In this document: positions 9,814 to 20,184 of the stretch, one piece after another
Position numbering within the stretch: the stretch's first letter is position 1
Layout: every line of letters starts with the position of its first letter
From: Aureobasidium sp. EXF-3400
Lineage: Eukaryota; Ascomycota; Dothideomycetes; Dothideales; Saccotheciaceae
Direction: 5' to 3'
Assembly: GCA_024195585.1 (NCBI GenBank)
Contig: SWBL01000541.1
Coordinates: 1-22,747 of the forward strand
Length of the DNA stretch: 22,747 nt
The notes under the pieces: model-generated
The model's database searches: none
Told to the model about the DNA's origin: nothing
Seen by the model: only the letters and a program-made list of their open reading frames with translations
Translations under genes and position numbers: made by a program

Positions 9814-12800
9814 TTAGAAAGCAATCATCAAACCACTGACAAGTCCCATAACAACGGCACTGACAACACCCCGCAAGTCTCTTTGCATCGATCTTGATGC
9901 TCCTGCTGTAGATGCAGTAGCTACGGTTGCTCTTGCCGTCTCTGTCTCGGAGTTTCCTGCTGAGGTGGCAGTGATGCTGGAACCTCCTGAAGTTCTACTC
10001 CCATCCAACGAACTCGAGCCTGCACTCGAGCTTAGATTTGAGGGTATTTGTAGTCCACTGGTCGTGGCAATTGTTTCTGTGCCCCTTGTGTTGACGGCGG
10101 GTAAAGTCGACGTCTTTCCATCAATCACCACCACCGTCGATGCAGAGACACATCCAGAAGCAACAGAAGAAGGAATGGTATACATCCTCCCACCAACCGT
10201 ATACACACCCCCCTCACCCACACTGATCGTACCGATCACAGAGATGGGAGTCACAGTACTAGTAACCTTCGTAATCCGCAAACTAGAAGTTTCACCATCA
10301 ACAACAACAGCAAGTCCAGAAGAAGCAAGTGAGTACGTTGTCCCCTGAACTTGCACCTTTGGACTTCCTGGCGTGAGTGTTTGTCCAGCAATGACGATTT
10401 CTGTTGTTCGAGAAGCAGAAAGTGGGGTTGGTGCTCCGTTGACTACAATAGCTGTTGCAGAGGTAGCGAGTGAGTAAGTCGTTCCTTGCACCTGAATAGC
10501 AGAACCACCTTCCACTAGTGTTTGTTCTCCAATCACATACTCAGAAGCAGAGTTTTGAGTAACTGCGCTAGCGTCGATGGTGATGACTGGTGCAACAGTA
10601 TTGGTAATGAGAGAGACCACTGGTGGGGTGGAAGTAGCGACAAGATCAGGGACAGATACTTTGACTACTGGCGACGCAGTCGGTACATCTCCATTCTCTT
10701 TACTCGGAGTCGAAGATGAAGGCGTCCAGAGCGAGGACGTCGGTTCTTGTACTTCGACAGCTGAGTCACTCTGCACAGTAACCAAAGATCCAGAAATCGT
10801 GGTTTGAGTACCAACACCAGCACTGATGCTGTCAGTAGCAACAACACTGGCAACAATGTGTACAACAGGTACTGATTGCGTCACTTGTACCGATGCAACA
10901 GGTACGACTAGAGTGGAAGTGACCCCGTTCTCCACAATCGCAGTCTCTGATCCAGAAGTCGCGAGCGAGTATGTGGTTCCATCGACGATAACCCCAGATC
11001 CACCCGCCGAAAGTGTCTGGGATGCGTAGATGAAGCCAGAGATGGGGTCTAAGGAGATAACAGAAGATCCGAGTGTGATTTGTGGTGGCTTAGCATCAGA
11101 AGGTTCAAGAGATGGAATTTGGCTAGTTCCGAGGATGGCACCTGAGGTTGTGAGTGAGTATGCTGTTCCTCCGATTGTGATAGCGGGGCCACCAGGTGCG
11201 AGAGTTTGAGAGCCGATGACATATTCGGTCGAAGGATTTGGTGTTATCGTTGTTGAGCCGAGTGTAAGGATTGGTGCGATAGCGGTTGTTATCCCAGATG
11301 CCGGAGATGATCTCGTAGGTTGATTGTTTGGGGTACCAGTCAGAGGTATGGCCTGATTGCTTGTTTGCTGAGGCTCAGTGTATGCTCCGCTGCTGACCAT
11401 CTGGCCGTTTGTTGGAACAGTCAAAACGGAAGAGACTTGTGTATCGCCTTCGGAGCCAGTCGCGGATGGATGCGGTGCAGCATTCGAAACTGTGCTCGTG
11501 TCGGAAGATGGGATTGGTGTTCCCCCAATAATCGCGCTACTGACAGGCACAGCCACGGATGGTGATTCGGTATCAGCTACTGCGCTGCTGAGTTGCGTGG
11601 TGGGTTTCGAGCCATCGTTAATCCCAGTGGTGATTCCAGTAGGAAGTACGATTGGGACAACAGTAGGGCTTACAGCAGAGGATGCGCCATCACTAGCCAC
11701 ATTGGTCGTTGCAGAGGTTGATTCTTCGACCACACTGCTCACTTCGATCGTACTGGGTGCTTGGGAGATTGTTGCTTGAGAGGCAGTAATTGGCGTTGGC
11801 TGTGCAGAAATTGTTGTCTGATTTCCTTCAGCGGGCTTCGAGGGCAATTGTGCGATAGAGGTAGGTTGATCATCAACCGATGTTGAAGCTTGGTTTGAGC
11901 CGGTTGATGAATCTTGACTTGAAGTAGTAGAAGTGTGCTCAGCACTAGAAGGAACTTGCTCGCCAACAGTAGAAGAAGCCTGCTGAGTATTCGTTGTGGT
12001 GGGACTCTGTTTGATGGACTTCTCCGAAGTTTGCTCGGTATTCCCTGCCGAAGTCGGCTGTGTGGTTGCCGTCGAGGTTACTTCGGAAGTCGTAGCAGTG
12101 GTCTGCGTATGGGTTGCAGAAGAAGATGTGGTTACAGGTAACGCCGCCTGTGCACTAGTCTTGGCCGTTGTCTTACTTGTAGGCACAGGAATAGCCCCAC
12201 CAAAGTTCTCAGGTCTCGTGGCAATGATTGAGCTTGTCTTGTGCGTGAGCGTACTCACAACAATATGCACAGTTGGCGCTCCTGTAGGTCTCTTTGACAC
12301 GAAATTCGTGCATTCGCTCAGCCAAGGGAATTGAGAGGAAACACTGGCGTTTCGCTGCACCCATTCGATGAACTCTGGGGGTATGGAGTCGAAGTATACT
12401 TTTGCTGCTTTGTCGCGATGGTTAGATAACGGAGGAATGGAAGAAGGAGATATGGGAAGGAGACGTACAAGGCCAATCAACGGTTGAGTTCGACCAGATA
12501 CCTCCAGTATATCCCAGAGTTCCTAGATCTGTGTAATTCTTTGCTTCGACGACAGTTCCAGACTCGTCCAGATATTTGACATCCAGGATACCAAGGATGG
12601 GTTCCGCATAAGGAGTTGGCGAGGCTCTTTTTGCTACCAGTCAGTGGATGAGATCTCTCGTAAGTTAAATCATGACTTACACTACAGTCTTCGTTCTCGT
12701 AGCACTTATACCCCACTCTGTGGTGATCTCAGAGTAGGTATGTAATCTGGTCTCAGCATACGTGAATTCCTTCGTCGTAGAAGGAAGCAGAGAGATCAGA

Positions 12801-13365
12801 TCCGTAGGAACACCGGGAAATTCCCACTGCATCGAGGCCAGGACACCCATAGTAGCCAGCCGATCAAAGTCTGTGTAGACTATGGATTGTACTTTGCCCG
12901 AGTTTTCACCTTCGGTAACGGTAAAAGATGCAGTGAAGCCGTTGTATCGTGATGTTGAGTTGGCAAGAACGAGGGTGTTGTTGTATTGGATGTAGTAGTC
13001 CATTTCCGTTGCAACCTGGTAGAGTGAGCTTAAGCTGATTAATCTAGAGCTTGAAAGTACGATAGCTTACGGTAAATGTAGCATGTTCAGTCCACCAAGA
13101 GTTCAGGAAGATCTCGTTAGGTAACCAAAAACCACAAGACCTGGTGAGACTGGGACCAGGAGTTGTTTCTGAGCCTGATGAGTGTGAAGTCTGTGTGGCT
13201 TGTGTTGTTGTCGTGTTCGCGAATGCAGTACCTGTTGTAACGTCAGACAATGTTCTTGGAGTCGAATCAAGGGCGCTTACGTTGGGGAAACGCGAGAGCA
13301 CCTGTTGCTGCGAAGAGTAAAGCTACCACCGCCAGACGCGAAGCCTCGCTCATGATCGCGTACAT
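9814..13365 (-). CDS. Secreted, repeat-bearing, probably GPI-anchored cell-surface protein, five exons
   Basis: Function unknown; probably a cell-wall or adhesin-like protein. Exons: 13281-13365, 13071-13231, 12681-13015, 12469-12626 and 9814-12407, giving 1110 residues. The introns are 49, 55, 54 and 61 nt. Exon 1 encodes a signal peptide (hydrophobic core LAVVALLFAATGALA). Residues about 30-290 form a non-repetitive extracellular region with several N-glycosylation sites (NTT, NST, NYT, NAS). About 310-620 is a Ser/Thr-rich stalk. Five related repeats follow at about 630-1012 (YVIGxQTL...GTTYSLATSG pattern). The C-terminus has a small-residue stretch (STAGASRS) and a hydrophobic tail ending VVMGLVSGLMIAF, as in GPI signals. 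The first four exons are easily missed. The acceptor of the last exon is NAGNAG-like (12404 or 12407). Anchor and wall location are inferred from sequence features only. Confidence 0.82.
10110..11260 (-). repeat. Five diverged protein repeats in the surface-protein gene
   Basis: Reading leftward, units lie at about 11260-11120, 11070-10920, 10590-10440, 10430-10280 and 10260-10110. The shared pattern is an I-x-G-x-QTL step, a G-G-x-I turn, an x-GTTYSLATSG step and a V-V-x-G-x-x-S-x-L strand, 35-50 residues per unit. The second and third units are separated by about 110 residues of Ser/Thr/Val-rich spacer. The last unit is the most diverged (GGVYTVGGRMYTIPSS). The alternating hydrophobic pattern suggests beta-structure. 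Confidence 0.8.
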
Positions 13366-14354
13366 GTTAGTTAACAACTGTCTCTGTTTGACCTGTTGTA
13401 TCTCTGTGACCTTGTCTGAGATCCAAAGTTGTGTCCCGAGCTTTGGTCGAAATTTACGAGAGACGTCTCAACACAAAAGCAAACCAAGGCCGAGGGAGAC
13501 GAAGGAGAAGTAGGAAGTACTTAAACACCTGCAAAGCGCTCGACCTACTGCTCATATACGCGAAGGTCTTCTGTAGGATTCACCTAACACATGCATGGTT
13601 CCGACCCAGCAGCAAAGCACACGCACTTTGCGCGCCGTGCCTTATATGCTTAGCCGAAATGCGAAGATCTATCAACATGCTAAAGCTCCTGCAAGGTCCA
13701 CACATCAGAAAGCAGCGAGTAGGGAGTCGAAGCGAAAGGATAGATGAAGTTGTAGAAATATAGCAAGATACAGGTGCAGGACAACAAACGGATGATTGGT
13801 GGATGTCGTCTCCGAAGGATTTCATGGGTGCAGGGACCAGACTTGAGGTGCAAGGCACAGCCGCGCCTTCCCTAGTATGCTAAATCGGTTATCAAGCAAT
13901 CAGAGTATACACTGCTAGACTAGAGTTGTTTGTACATCACTTCGCTAGAGACCCTCTAGTCGTGGTAACGTGTGGTGTGAATGAGACCGTGAATGTGACT
14001 TGTTGAGCAGGAACGGAGACGAAGGTCAAGAGGTGGAGTTGCAATATATCCAGTCTTGGCGTGCATGACCTTCGGTATTGACTCTGTTTTTGGACAAAGG
14101 TTTGCGCATTTGCTTTCAAGGTAGGAGAGCAGCCTGTGTAGAATACAAACACGACTTTAATGCTTCTGTCATTTCTTGCTTCTATAGTAGGAAAGAAGAG
14201 AAGGAGAAAATCGTATGTAGTTTTGACGTTTGATACTTCGTCTTCGTTCATGCGTCCGACAGTTTGTCCTGCCTTGCTACGCCTGTCCCGCTTGACCAAT
14301 ACCGAAGGTAACAGCGGTTTGATCAGGCCATGGTGGTTGTCGTCAAGCGAGTGC
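13366..14354. other. Intergenic region: kinase 3' end and surface-gene promoter
   Basis: The 989 bases lie between two leftward genes and should contain the kinase 3' UTR and the surface-protein promoter. A TATAAG match on the minus strand at 13641-13646 is about 276 bases before the surface-protein ATG. Short frames on both strands overlap each other and show no recognisable domain. No tRNA or mobile element seen. Confidence 0.5.
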
Positions 14355-16518
14355 TCATCGATCTCTGCACTGCCCAAGCAAACCGACCAAATCGGTTCTC
14401 AGCTCCTCCCAATCAGGACACTGCTTTTCGTTCGCCTCTACCATGCTTAGAATCCATTTTGACATTCCTTTGCACTTGGCCTTTGCGTCCAAGTCATCAG
14501 GAACTCTGCCTTTTTTGAGTTCATGCAACATTTCATGTCTTTCCATCCTAGTACCGAAGGGATGTAGCAATTCGAAAGCAATGATACCTAGCGCGTAGAC
14601 ATCCAGACTCGGGGAATTGTCGCGCGTCACTGTGTAAGGACGGTATATTTCCGTGCCTACAGCCTTGCAAGACGCACCCGCCAGGGGAGGTGTGTCTTCT
14701 GGTCTCGCAATGGCAGAAACAAGTCCGAAGTCGCCAATACAAATGCTGATATTGAAGGGACGGGAGATCTTCTGACCAGCACATGTGGGACAGTTGTGTA
14801 GAGAAAGGGCACCGGGTGGAGGTTTTGAACCTTCGCGTACGGCGAGGAAGATATTGCCAGGTTTGAGATCGCGGTGAACTATGCCCTCTGAATGCAGGTA
14901 TTCCACACCTTCGATGATAGAAGAAAGAATTTCCAGCGATGAGTGAGCATGAAAACAGTGGCGGAGAGATGAGATGTTGTCGCTGACGATGGGGTACGTG
15001 TTCGGAGAGAGGAAATCGGAAAGGGTCATGCTGTATAACGACATTTGAATGTGAAGCGCTAGAGAGGGCGATGAAGTAGCATGTTGTCGTTGATTGGTGC
15101 TGAATGAGGAGGTGTCATAGCTGCTCTCCGATGGCTCGTGTCTGCGCGTGATGACTTCGACCTCGCTTTCGTCGCTCACGCTTGCGACTGTGCTGCGACT
15201 TGGTATCTTCTGCAGGGGCGCACCTTCGGAATATGATCTGAGACAGAGGTTAGCAAGACTGTCCCTTCAGGATGATATTGTGTGGTTGGATCTAGCTTTC
15301 ATCGACTTACCCTGGTTGAAGAGATTGAGTATCAGATGTGGCTGGTCCTGATCTTCTGGAATCCTCGAATATGATATCTTGTTGTTCTTCTTCTTCTTCT
15401 TCTTGGGTCGCAAAGCGCTGATTTTGACCAAACGACATCTCAAATGGACCTTCATCGGCATCCAAATCGTCATCATCATAGCCGAACTGTACATCAATAG
15501 CCGGTACATCGGGTCCGTAGCTTTCTCCATCTGACTCTTTAGGCGCTTCAAGCAACTTGCGACCATTGGACTCCAGCACTGGTTTGTTGGATATCAGAGG
15601 CGCCCACTCAATCCACCCGCTATGATATCGAACAATATTCGGATGTTCCAAGCGTGCTAATGTGCGTACTTCAACTAGGATATGGTCGAGCTCTGCTTGT
15701 CCGTTCTCCTGAATCTTGCGCATACGGGTCGGTCCCAGAGGTATCTTCTTGATCGCATAGTGTCTGCCGTCCAGATTGTGTTTACATCGAAAAACAGTGC
15801 CGTAGCCGCCTTTGCCAAGAATACCAAACTCTTCGAAATCTCGGGTGTACCGTGTAGAGTTGAGCAAAGGGTGTCCTGGAAGTATGCCATTACCAAGAAG
15901 TTTAGGCTGAGCGTGCAAGTCTGAACCGGCAATCGCAAGGTCACTGAACCGTCGGCTCATGTCAATGGTCGCTGACTGATCTCCTCCCATAAGCCGAAGT
16001 AAAGGTCCAGGTAATTCATTGGCCTGAGACTGTGCTAGAATTTCTTCAATTGGCGTCTGGAGGTCGACAGATTTCCGCGTGATCACGGAGAGACCATCCC
16101 GATAGGTTTGGCGAAGAGGTCCGAATTGGTCGGAATCCAGATCACCAGTTTCCAGACCGTATCTACCAAGTTGTCGTGAAAGTCGAGCATACTTTTCCTT
16201 GGCTAAGGCTTGAACTCGTGGGTGATCTTTGGCATCAAACCCAGCGACTTTCAAATCATCCAATGCCTCATTGTAGCAGCGTTCTTCGAGTAGGGCGTGT
16301 AGTAGTAGATCGCGGTGATAGCTTGAGCTTCGAGAGCCTTCCGCAAGAGCTTGTGTCGCGCCAGGTCCAGACTGTTCCTCTGCTGCGGTGCTTGACCCTA
16401 GAGTGCGTACTCTTGTGATCTGTTGATCGCTGCTGTCGGACTCATCACTGGTCTCATCTGAGGTGCTTTCTTCACGAGAAGAGCTGATATCTGCCGCCGA
16501 CCTGAAAAACGACGACAT
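14355..16518 (-). CDS. eIF2alpha kinase of the HRI (heme-regulated inhibitor) type
   Basis: Ser/Thr kinase expected to phosphorylate eIF2alpha under stress and lower general translation, as fission yeast Hri1/Hri2 do. Exon 1 is 15311-16518 and exon 2 is 14355-15237, giving 696 residues. The intron (15238-15310, 73 nt) has GTAAGT and TCTCAG ends and a GCTAAC branch site. An acidic Ser-rich N-terminus precedes a helical region (LLLHALLEERCYNEAL) seen in this class. Kinase features: glycine loop LGKGGYGTVF from 234, K257 in YAIKKI, E283 in helix C, HRDLKPGN from 524, DFG at 572-574. The 150-residue acidic insert (about 310-460) between the early beta strands is typical of eIF2alpha kinases. Oddity: the expected APE motif reads RPY at 602-604, lacking the usual Glu. 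Heme control cannot be judged from sequence. A uORF precedes it. Confidence 0.88.
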
Positions 16519-16574
16519 TACGTCTTTGCAGGATCAATGGTATGTTGTTGTTTGAGTGACATGAAACATAACAT
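16518..16574 (-). promoter_or_regulatory. Upstream ORF whose stop overlaps the kinase start (TAATG)
   Basis: A leader ATG at 16574 opens an 18-codon frame (MLCFMSLKQQHTIDPAKT) that ends at TAA, 16518-16520. The last A of the stop is the A of the kinase ATG. The alternative is that GTAAGA...GCAAAG (about 16524-16578) is spliced out of the leader, which would remove the uORF start. The transcription start is unknown, so presence in mRNA is inferred. Confidence 0.5.
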
Positions 16575-16978
16575 CTTACGTGTTATGCTTGGCCGATGGA
16601 AACGATTGTTGTCGTGATGTCTTTGACGTTCTTTCAGATTCTTCAGGGTTTAGGCAGTCGAGTGCATATACTTGATTGCCAAAGAAATTTCAGCATACCG
16701 CTGCCTATCTTAAGAAGAGGGAGAAGACACTCTGACCGATGTAACACCAAAACAATGTATAGTTGTTTCTATTTGGAGAAGATTGAAGAACGTTGCGGCG
16801 CGATGAGACACGACTGGTCAAAGGTCTGTGTTGAGGCCACAAATCTTGGCCATTACAACGCTGTCGCGGTTTCCTCGCCCTTCTGCTCCTGCCTCGCAAC
16901 AAGAATGAACCCATCTCTCCGTTCCATTTCCATAATCGTGGATGGAAATGCTCATCTCCCAGAATTGTTTGGATTTGT
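16519..16978. other. Intergenic region upstream of the kinase gene
   Basis: 460 bases containing the kinase promoter and leader (with the uORF) and the 3' end of the SMP-30-like gene. A plus-strand reading frame runs through it into the antisense of the lactonase gene; I see no protein family in it and regard it as chance. Confidence 0.5.
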
Positions 16979-18256
16979 TCACTCATTCGCCACGCCGATC
17001 AGGTCCCAGGTCACCCGACTTATTGGACCCTCACCAAAAATCCAAAGGTCCTTTCTTTCTGGACCAGCGAATTGGACGTTGTTCACCGTGAAGCCAGTCT
17101 CAATGCGCAGAAGCACCTCTCCATACGCACTCAACACAGTAACACCGCCACCTTCAGCCGCTAGCAAGTAACCATTCTGAGCGACATGGAAACCATCGTC
17201 TCCGAATGTCTGAGCCAGGTAAATTGGACGCTTATTGGTAATATAAGACCCCGCTGGTGTAGCGACGACATCGAAAGCGTAAAGTGAGTTACCTCCGAGA
17301 GAGTTGTAGGTATAGCGAGGTAAAGGACCATCTGCGGGATAGTTCTCAAAGTCCGTTACACCAGTGTCGCTGATGTACATGGTTCGGCCATCTGGAGACA
17401 TACCGATACCATTGGGCTGAGCAATGCTGTCTTCGACTATGGATACGCGTCCGGTAGAAGGTCTGAAGCGGTAGGTCGCAGGACGGAGTACTGGATACAC
17501 CGTAACGTTGATGGCGTAGCCATACCAGGAGTCAGTGAACCAAATGTCGCCCTGGGCGTCTATCCAAAGATCATTCGGACTGTTGAACGCCTGACCGAAG
17601 TAGTTGTTGAGGAGAGTGGTGACTTCGCCGGTAGAAGGATCAAGCTCATAGATACTAGGTCTTTGGGCAACCAGCGATCCGTTTCGAGGTGAAGGAAAGG
17701 AGAATCCTGCCTCCACAGCCCAGTAGACCTTTCCATTGAAGAGCTTGCCGCCATTTACAGCATACACAGGCGGAGTGGTGGTGTAGTTCTCCAGTCGAGG
17801 TGTCGAACCGTTGAGATGAATGATCTGTTGCCGGTATATGCCCTGATGAGGCAACGAGAAGATGATTGCGTCTAGAGCAGGAACATAAACAGGTCCTTCA
17901 TGAATGGAGTCGTTTCGACTGGCGAAAACGTGTTCCAGCTTGGGAGAGGACCCAAGTATCTGGCTACCTCGCTCGTCAAAAACCACGAAAGTTGCGTTCC
18001 TCACGAGTTGGAAGGACAGATCGGAAGGAACCTGGGTGTCTACAAACGTGTCGTTCGAGGAGAACGCTCCTCCAGTCGAACTCTGCCGATTGAACGATGG
18101 TGGCATAGATGATGCATAGCGTTTGATACAGACCACATCAGTATTGTTCGAGTAGCCAGGGCATGCCTGTGCGAGAGGACTGATGATACCAGCCTGAGCT
18201 AGAGCTTGTCCCAACACGATTGACAATACGTTGACACTGAGAAGTAAGCCCATCAT
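16979..18256 (-). CDS. Secreted SMP-30/gluconolactonase-like beta-propeller enzyme
   Basis: Single-exon gene for 425 residues. An N-terminal signal peptide (MMGLLLSVNVLSIVLGQALA) suggests secretion, and many N-glycosylation sites support it. The rest fits the six-bladed SMP-30/gluconolactonase/LRE family of metal-dependent lactone hydrolases. Likely metal or catalytic residues are E120 (IHEGPVY), N228 (SPNDLW), N282 (QPNGIGMSPDG) and D297 (YISDTG), spaced as in the family. Fungal relatives include lactonohydrolases, but the true substrate cannot be read from sequence. Met1 (18256) and Met2 (18253) are adjacent; either gives the same signal peptide. A TATATG match on the minus strand (18336-18341) lies about 80 bases before the start. 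It could also be a non-hydrolytic homologue. Confidence 0.87.
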   Translation of the reverse strand: MMGLLLSVNVLSIVLGQALAQAGIISPLAQACPGYSNNTDVVCIKRYASSMPPSFNRQSSTGGAFSSNDTFVDTQVPSDLSFQLVRNATFVVFDERGSQILGSSPKLEHVFASRNDSIHEGPVYVPALDAIIFSLPHQGIYRQQIIHLNGSTPRLENYTTTPPVYAVNGGKLFNGKVYWAVEAGFSFPSPRNGSLVAQRPSIYELDPSTGEVTTLLNNYFGQAFNSPNDLWIDAQGDIWFTDSWYGYAINVTVYPVLRPATYRFRPSTGRVSIVEDSIAQPNGIGMSPDGRTMYISDTGVTDFENYPADGPLPRYTYNSLGGNSLYAFDVVATPAGSYITNKRPIYLAQTFGDDGFHVAQNGYLLAAEGGGVTVLSAYGEVLLRIETGFTVNNVQFAGPERKDLWIFGEGPISRVTWDLIGVANE

Positions 18257-18455
18257 GTTGGATGGAATCTGCGCGAGGAAGAGAAATAGATGGTAGATGA
18301 TTGATTTGTATGCTCGATAAGATTGAAGTCTGTGTCATATACGCGAACTCAATCTTGATAGATGATGGAGATGCTCTATAACAGTGAAGCTCTTCAACAG
18401 CGTCGACGAAGGCAGAAGGAAGTAACTAGACATCTGCTGCCCCTCATGCATTATC

Positions 18456-18835
18456 CTAGTAGAGAGGCTGGGGGAGGAGCCGAACCGGCCCCGCATTGTG
18501 GCTGACGACATTGATGGAGTCCTCAACTCGAGGCCAGCCACCAGGAACAGCCGTCGGCTTGTAGAGTTGTTCTTGAGCCACTCTCGAAGACGAGATCTCA
18601 GAATAGTTGTCGTATCCTTCGACGTCTTTTTCGCGAACAGGTACCAAAAGCCAATGCTCAAAGGGCTGAACGGTTGTGAGCTTATTCATGGCTTGCATGA
18701 TGAGGGGAGTGCGTCGAGCGGTGTGAGCTTCCTTCGGCCAGAGGGATATTCGCAGTAAGTAGAAGTAGACAAATCGATCTCCTGATCACATACTTCTATG
18801 AGCAGAGACAAAGAATACTGACAGACCATCGCCAT
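18456..18835 (-). CDS. Candidate small two-exon gene, unknown product
   Basis: Not recognised. Exon 1 is 18794-18835 (MAMVCQYSLSLLIE), the intron is 18732-18793 (62 nt, perfect GTATGT donor, less usual GAAG acceptor) and exon 2 is 18456-18731. The product is 105 residues. The second exon shows coding-like codon choice (many AAG, GAC, GTC, CTC codons) and a soluble-looking protein (FEHWLLVPVREKDVEGYDNY, later GGWPRVEDSINVVSHNAGPV). The same frame is open further left of the acceptor, up to about 18780 (RFVYFYLLRISLWPKEAH), so an alternative acceptor or larger gene is possible. Cysteine-poor, with no signal peptide. It could be an orphan gene or a decaying remnant. Confidence 0.4.
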
Positions 18836-19290
18836 TGGTCCAGCGCGTGTGACCGCCTACTGTTGCCACTTAAACTCAACCTGAATCCAGTCGCAATAGT
18901 GGTCCAAAATGGCTCATGTTTTCATCATGATGTTTTCTGTCGTTGTCTGGGGAGTTGCAGTTGTCTTGCGTGATTTTCGTGAAAATGGCTCACAATTTGG
19001 TGGTAGAGCTTGAAATCGCGCAGAGCCGCAGGAGCGAGGCAGATCTTGTTTCGAGGAATGTTTGTGGCAGTGTTCTATGAAGTTGTTTTCCTCTGAACCT
19101 TCACGTAATCTAAGTGCAGTACGACGTGATGCTACCTGCTGCTGTACCTGTACACCGTACTTCTGATGTATAAAGAGGAGTCTCCCATAGGAAACATAGG
19201 TAGGCTTCATCTGAACTCACAATCTTTCTCTGCATTGAAACAATTCCATTCAAGCAAAGCACTTTCTCTCAAAGCACTTCTCTCATCAAG
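18836..19290. promoter_or_regulatory. Region between two divergent candidate small genes
   Basis: 455 bases between the leftward candidate at 18835 and the rightward gene at 19291. A 98-codon minus-strand frame exists (18914-19210) but has no recognisable features. Just before 19291 is a pyrimidine-rich leader with a duplicated AAAGCACTT (19256-19264 and 19272-19280). Confidence 0.4.
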
Positions 19291-19649
19291 ATGTTTGAAC
19301 CAACAACCACAATGACATCGTCGCTTCTATCACCACCATCCAACACAACAAACTCGAATACTCGACGACCAAGTCTGAGTGCATTCAAATACCCCACAGC
19401 TTCAGAGACGACAACACACACAGGTGAGTTACATGGCTAGAACTTGTGTCTGTGACATTTCTGATTGTTTGTCTAGATGCTGCTTCGTCAACAGCGCAAA
19501 TATCTTGCGCGTATCGAAGGCGTTATGCTTCGTACCTGGCCGCGTCTTTTGGCATAAGCTTTGAGGCGGCACTCGCAGATACGGACGCGCAATTGGCACC
19601 ACGAAGACCTTCATACGTGTCGGAGTCGGAGCTTGATCGCAGAGAATGA
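19291..19649 (+). CDS. Small two-exon gene, unknown 101-residue product
   Basis: Not recognised. Exon 1 is 19291-19423 and exon 2 is 19477-19649. The intron (19424-19476, 53 nt) has consensus CAG|GTGAGT and GTCTAG ends and a CTGAT branch-like site, and splicing keeps the frame. The N-terminal 45 residues are Ser/Thr/Pro/Asn-rich (MFEPTTTMTSSLLSPPSN) and likely disordered. The C-terminal half is more ordered (CAYRRRYASYLAASFGISF) and ends acidic (SYVSESELDRRE). No signal peptide or membrane span. The strong splice signals and in-frame joining favour a real gene, probably lineage-restricted. Confidence 0.6.
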
Positions 19650-20184
19650 GTCTGCAAATCATAATGATGGCGTTAAGGTCGGATGTGTGTTTCGGATCAG
19701 AGATCTGGCCATTTTGGCCAAGCTTGTTGGCGTTGATGACGATTTAATGGCAGTTGTGTCTCTCACACCGGTCGCTTTATGAAACCCGATGGTTTTTCCT
19801 CTCAAGATACCTATAGGGCAACATAAACACGTCCACCACATGAGAATATCTGTCTTCAATAATATATCCAGGAAACAGCTGTCAAATGCAAGAAAGATGT
19901 ACTTTCGAGAGATATAGCTATGACATAGAGTAACCTCGGCAAAACTTGCGGTCTGTGTGGCCTGATTTAACGCGAAATCCTGACTCGCACCAATTTCCTC
20001 AATAATTGAAAGATCTCACAAATCAAAGTGACCCGCTGCTTGCATATCTTTGGTGGAATTGTCTCGAGTGTCTCCCCAAATCACGCGCACTTGAAGTGAA
20101 GTACATCAACACGAGCTCGTGGTGACTTAAGACGTACCCTCAGCCGGCAGGCGATCTCAAAGCTCAGCTGTGCTCGGCGCGAAG
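19650..20184. other. Intergenic region upstream of the acyltransferase gene
   Basis: 535 bases holding the 3' end of the small gene and the acyltransferase promoter. A short inverted repeat TGGCC-ATTTT-GGCCA lies at 19706-19720. No TATA box, RNA gene or coding exon is recognised. Confidence 0.5.

Noticed and set aside
11378..11779. Val/Thr-rich plus-strand frames opposite the surface-protein gene
   Set aside because: They are shadows produced by the Ser/Thr-rich codons on the other strand.
13937..14377. 146-codon minus-strand frame just beyond the kinase stop
   Set aside because: It is out of frame with the kinase and I see no splice sites that could join them. The product resembles no family and the region is expected to be 3' UTR.
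16596..17171. 191-codon plus-strand frame
   Set aside because: More than a third of it is antisense to the lactonase coding region; the remainder shows no domain or splice support.
18914..19210. 98-codon minus-strand frame, and an overlapping protein-like stretch (APAALRDFKLYHQIVSHF)
   Set aside because: Two frames look equally plausible, neither has a convincing start or splice partner, and no family is recognised.
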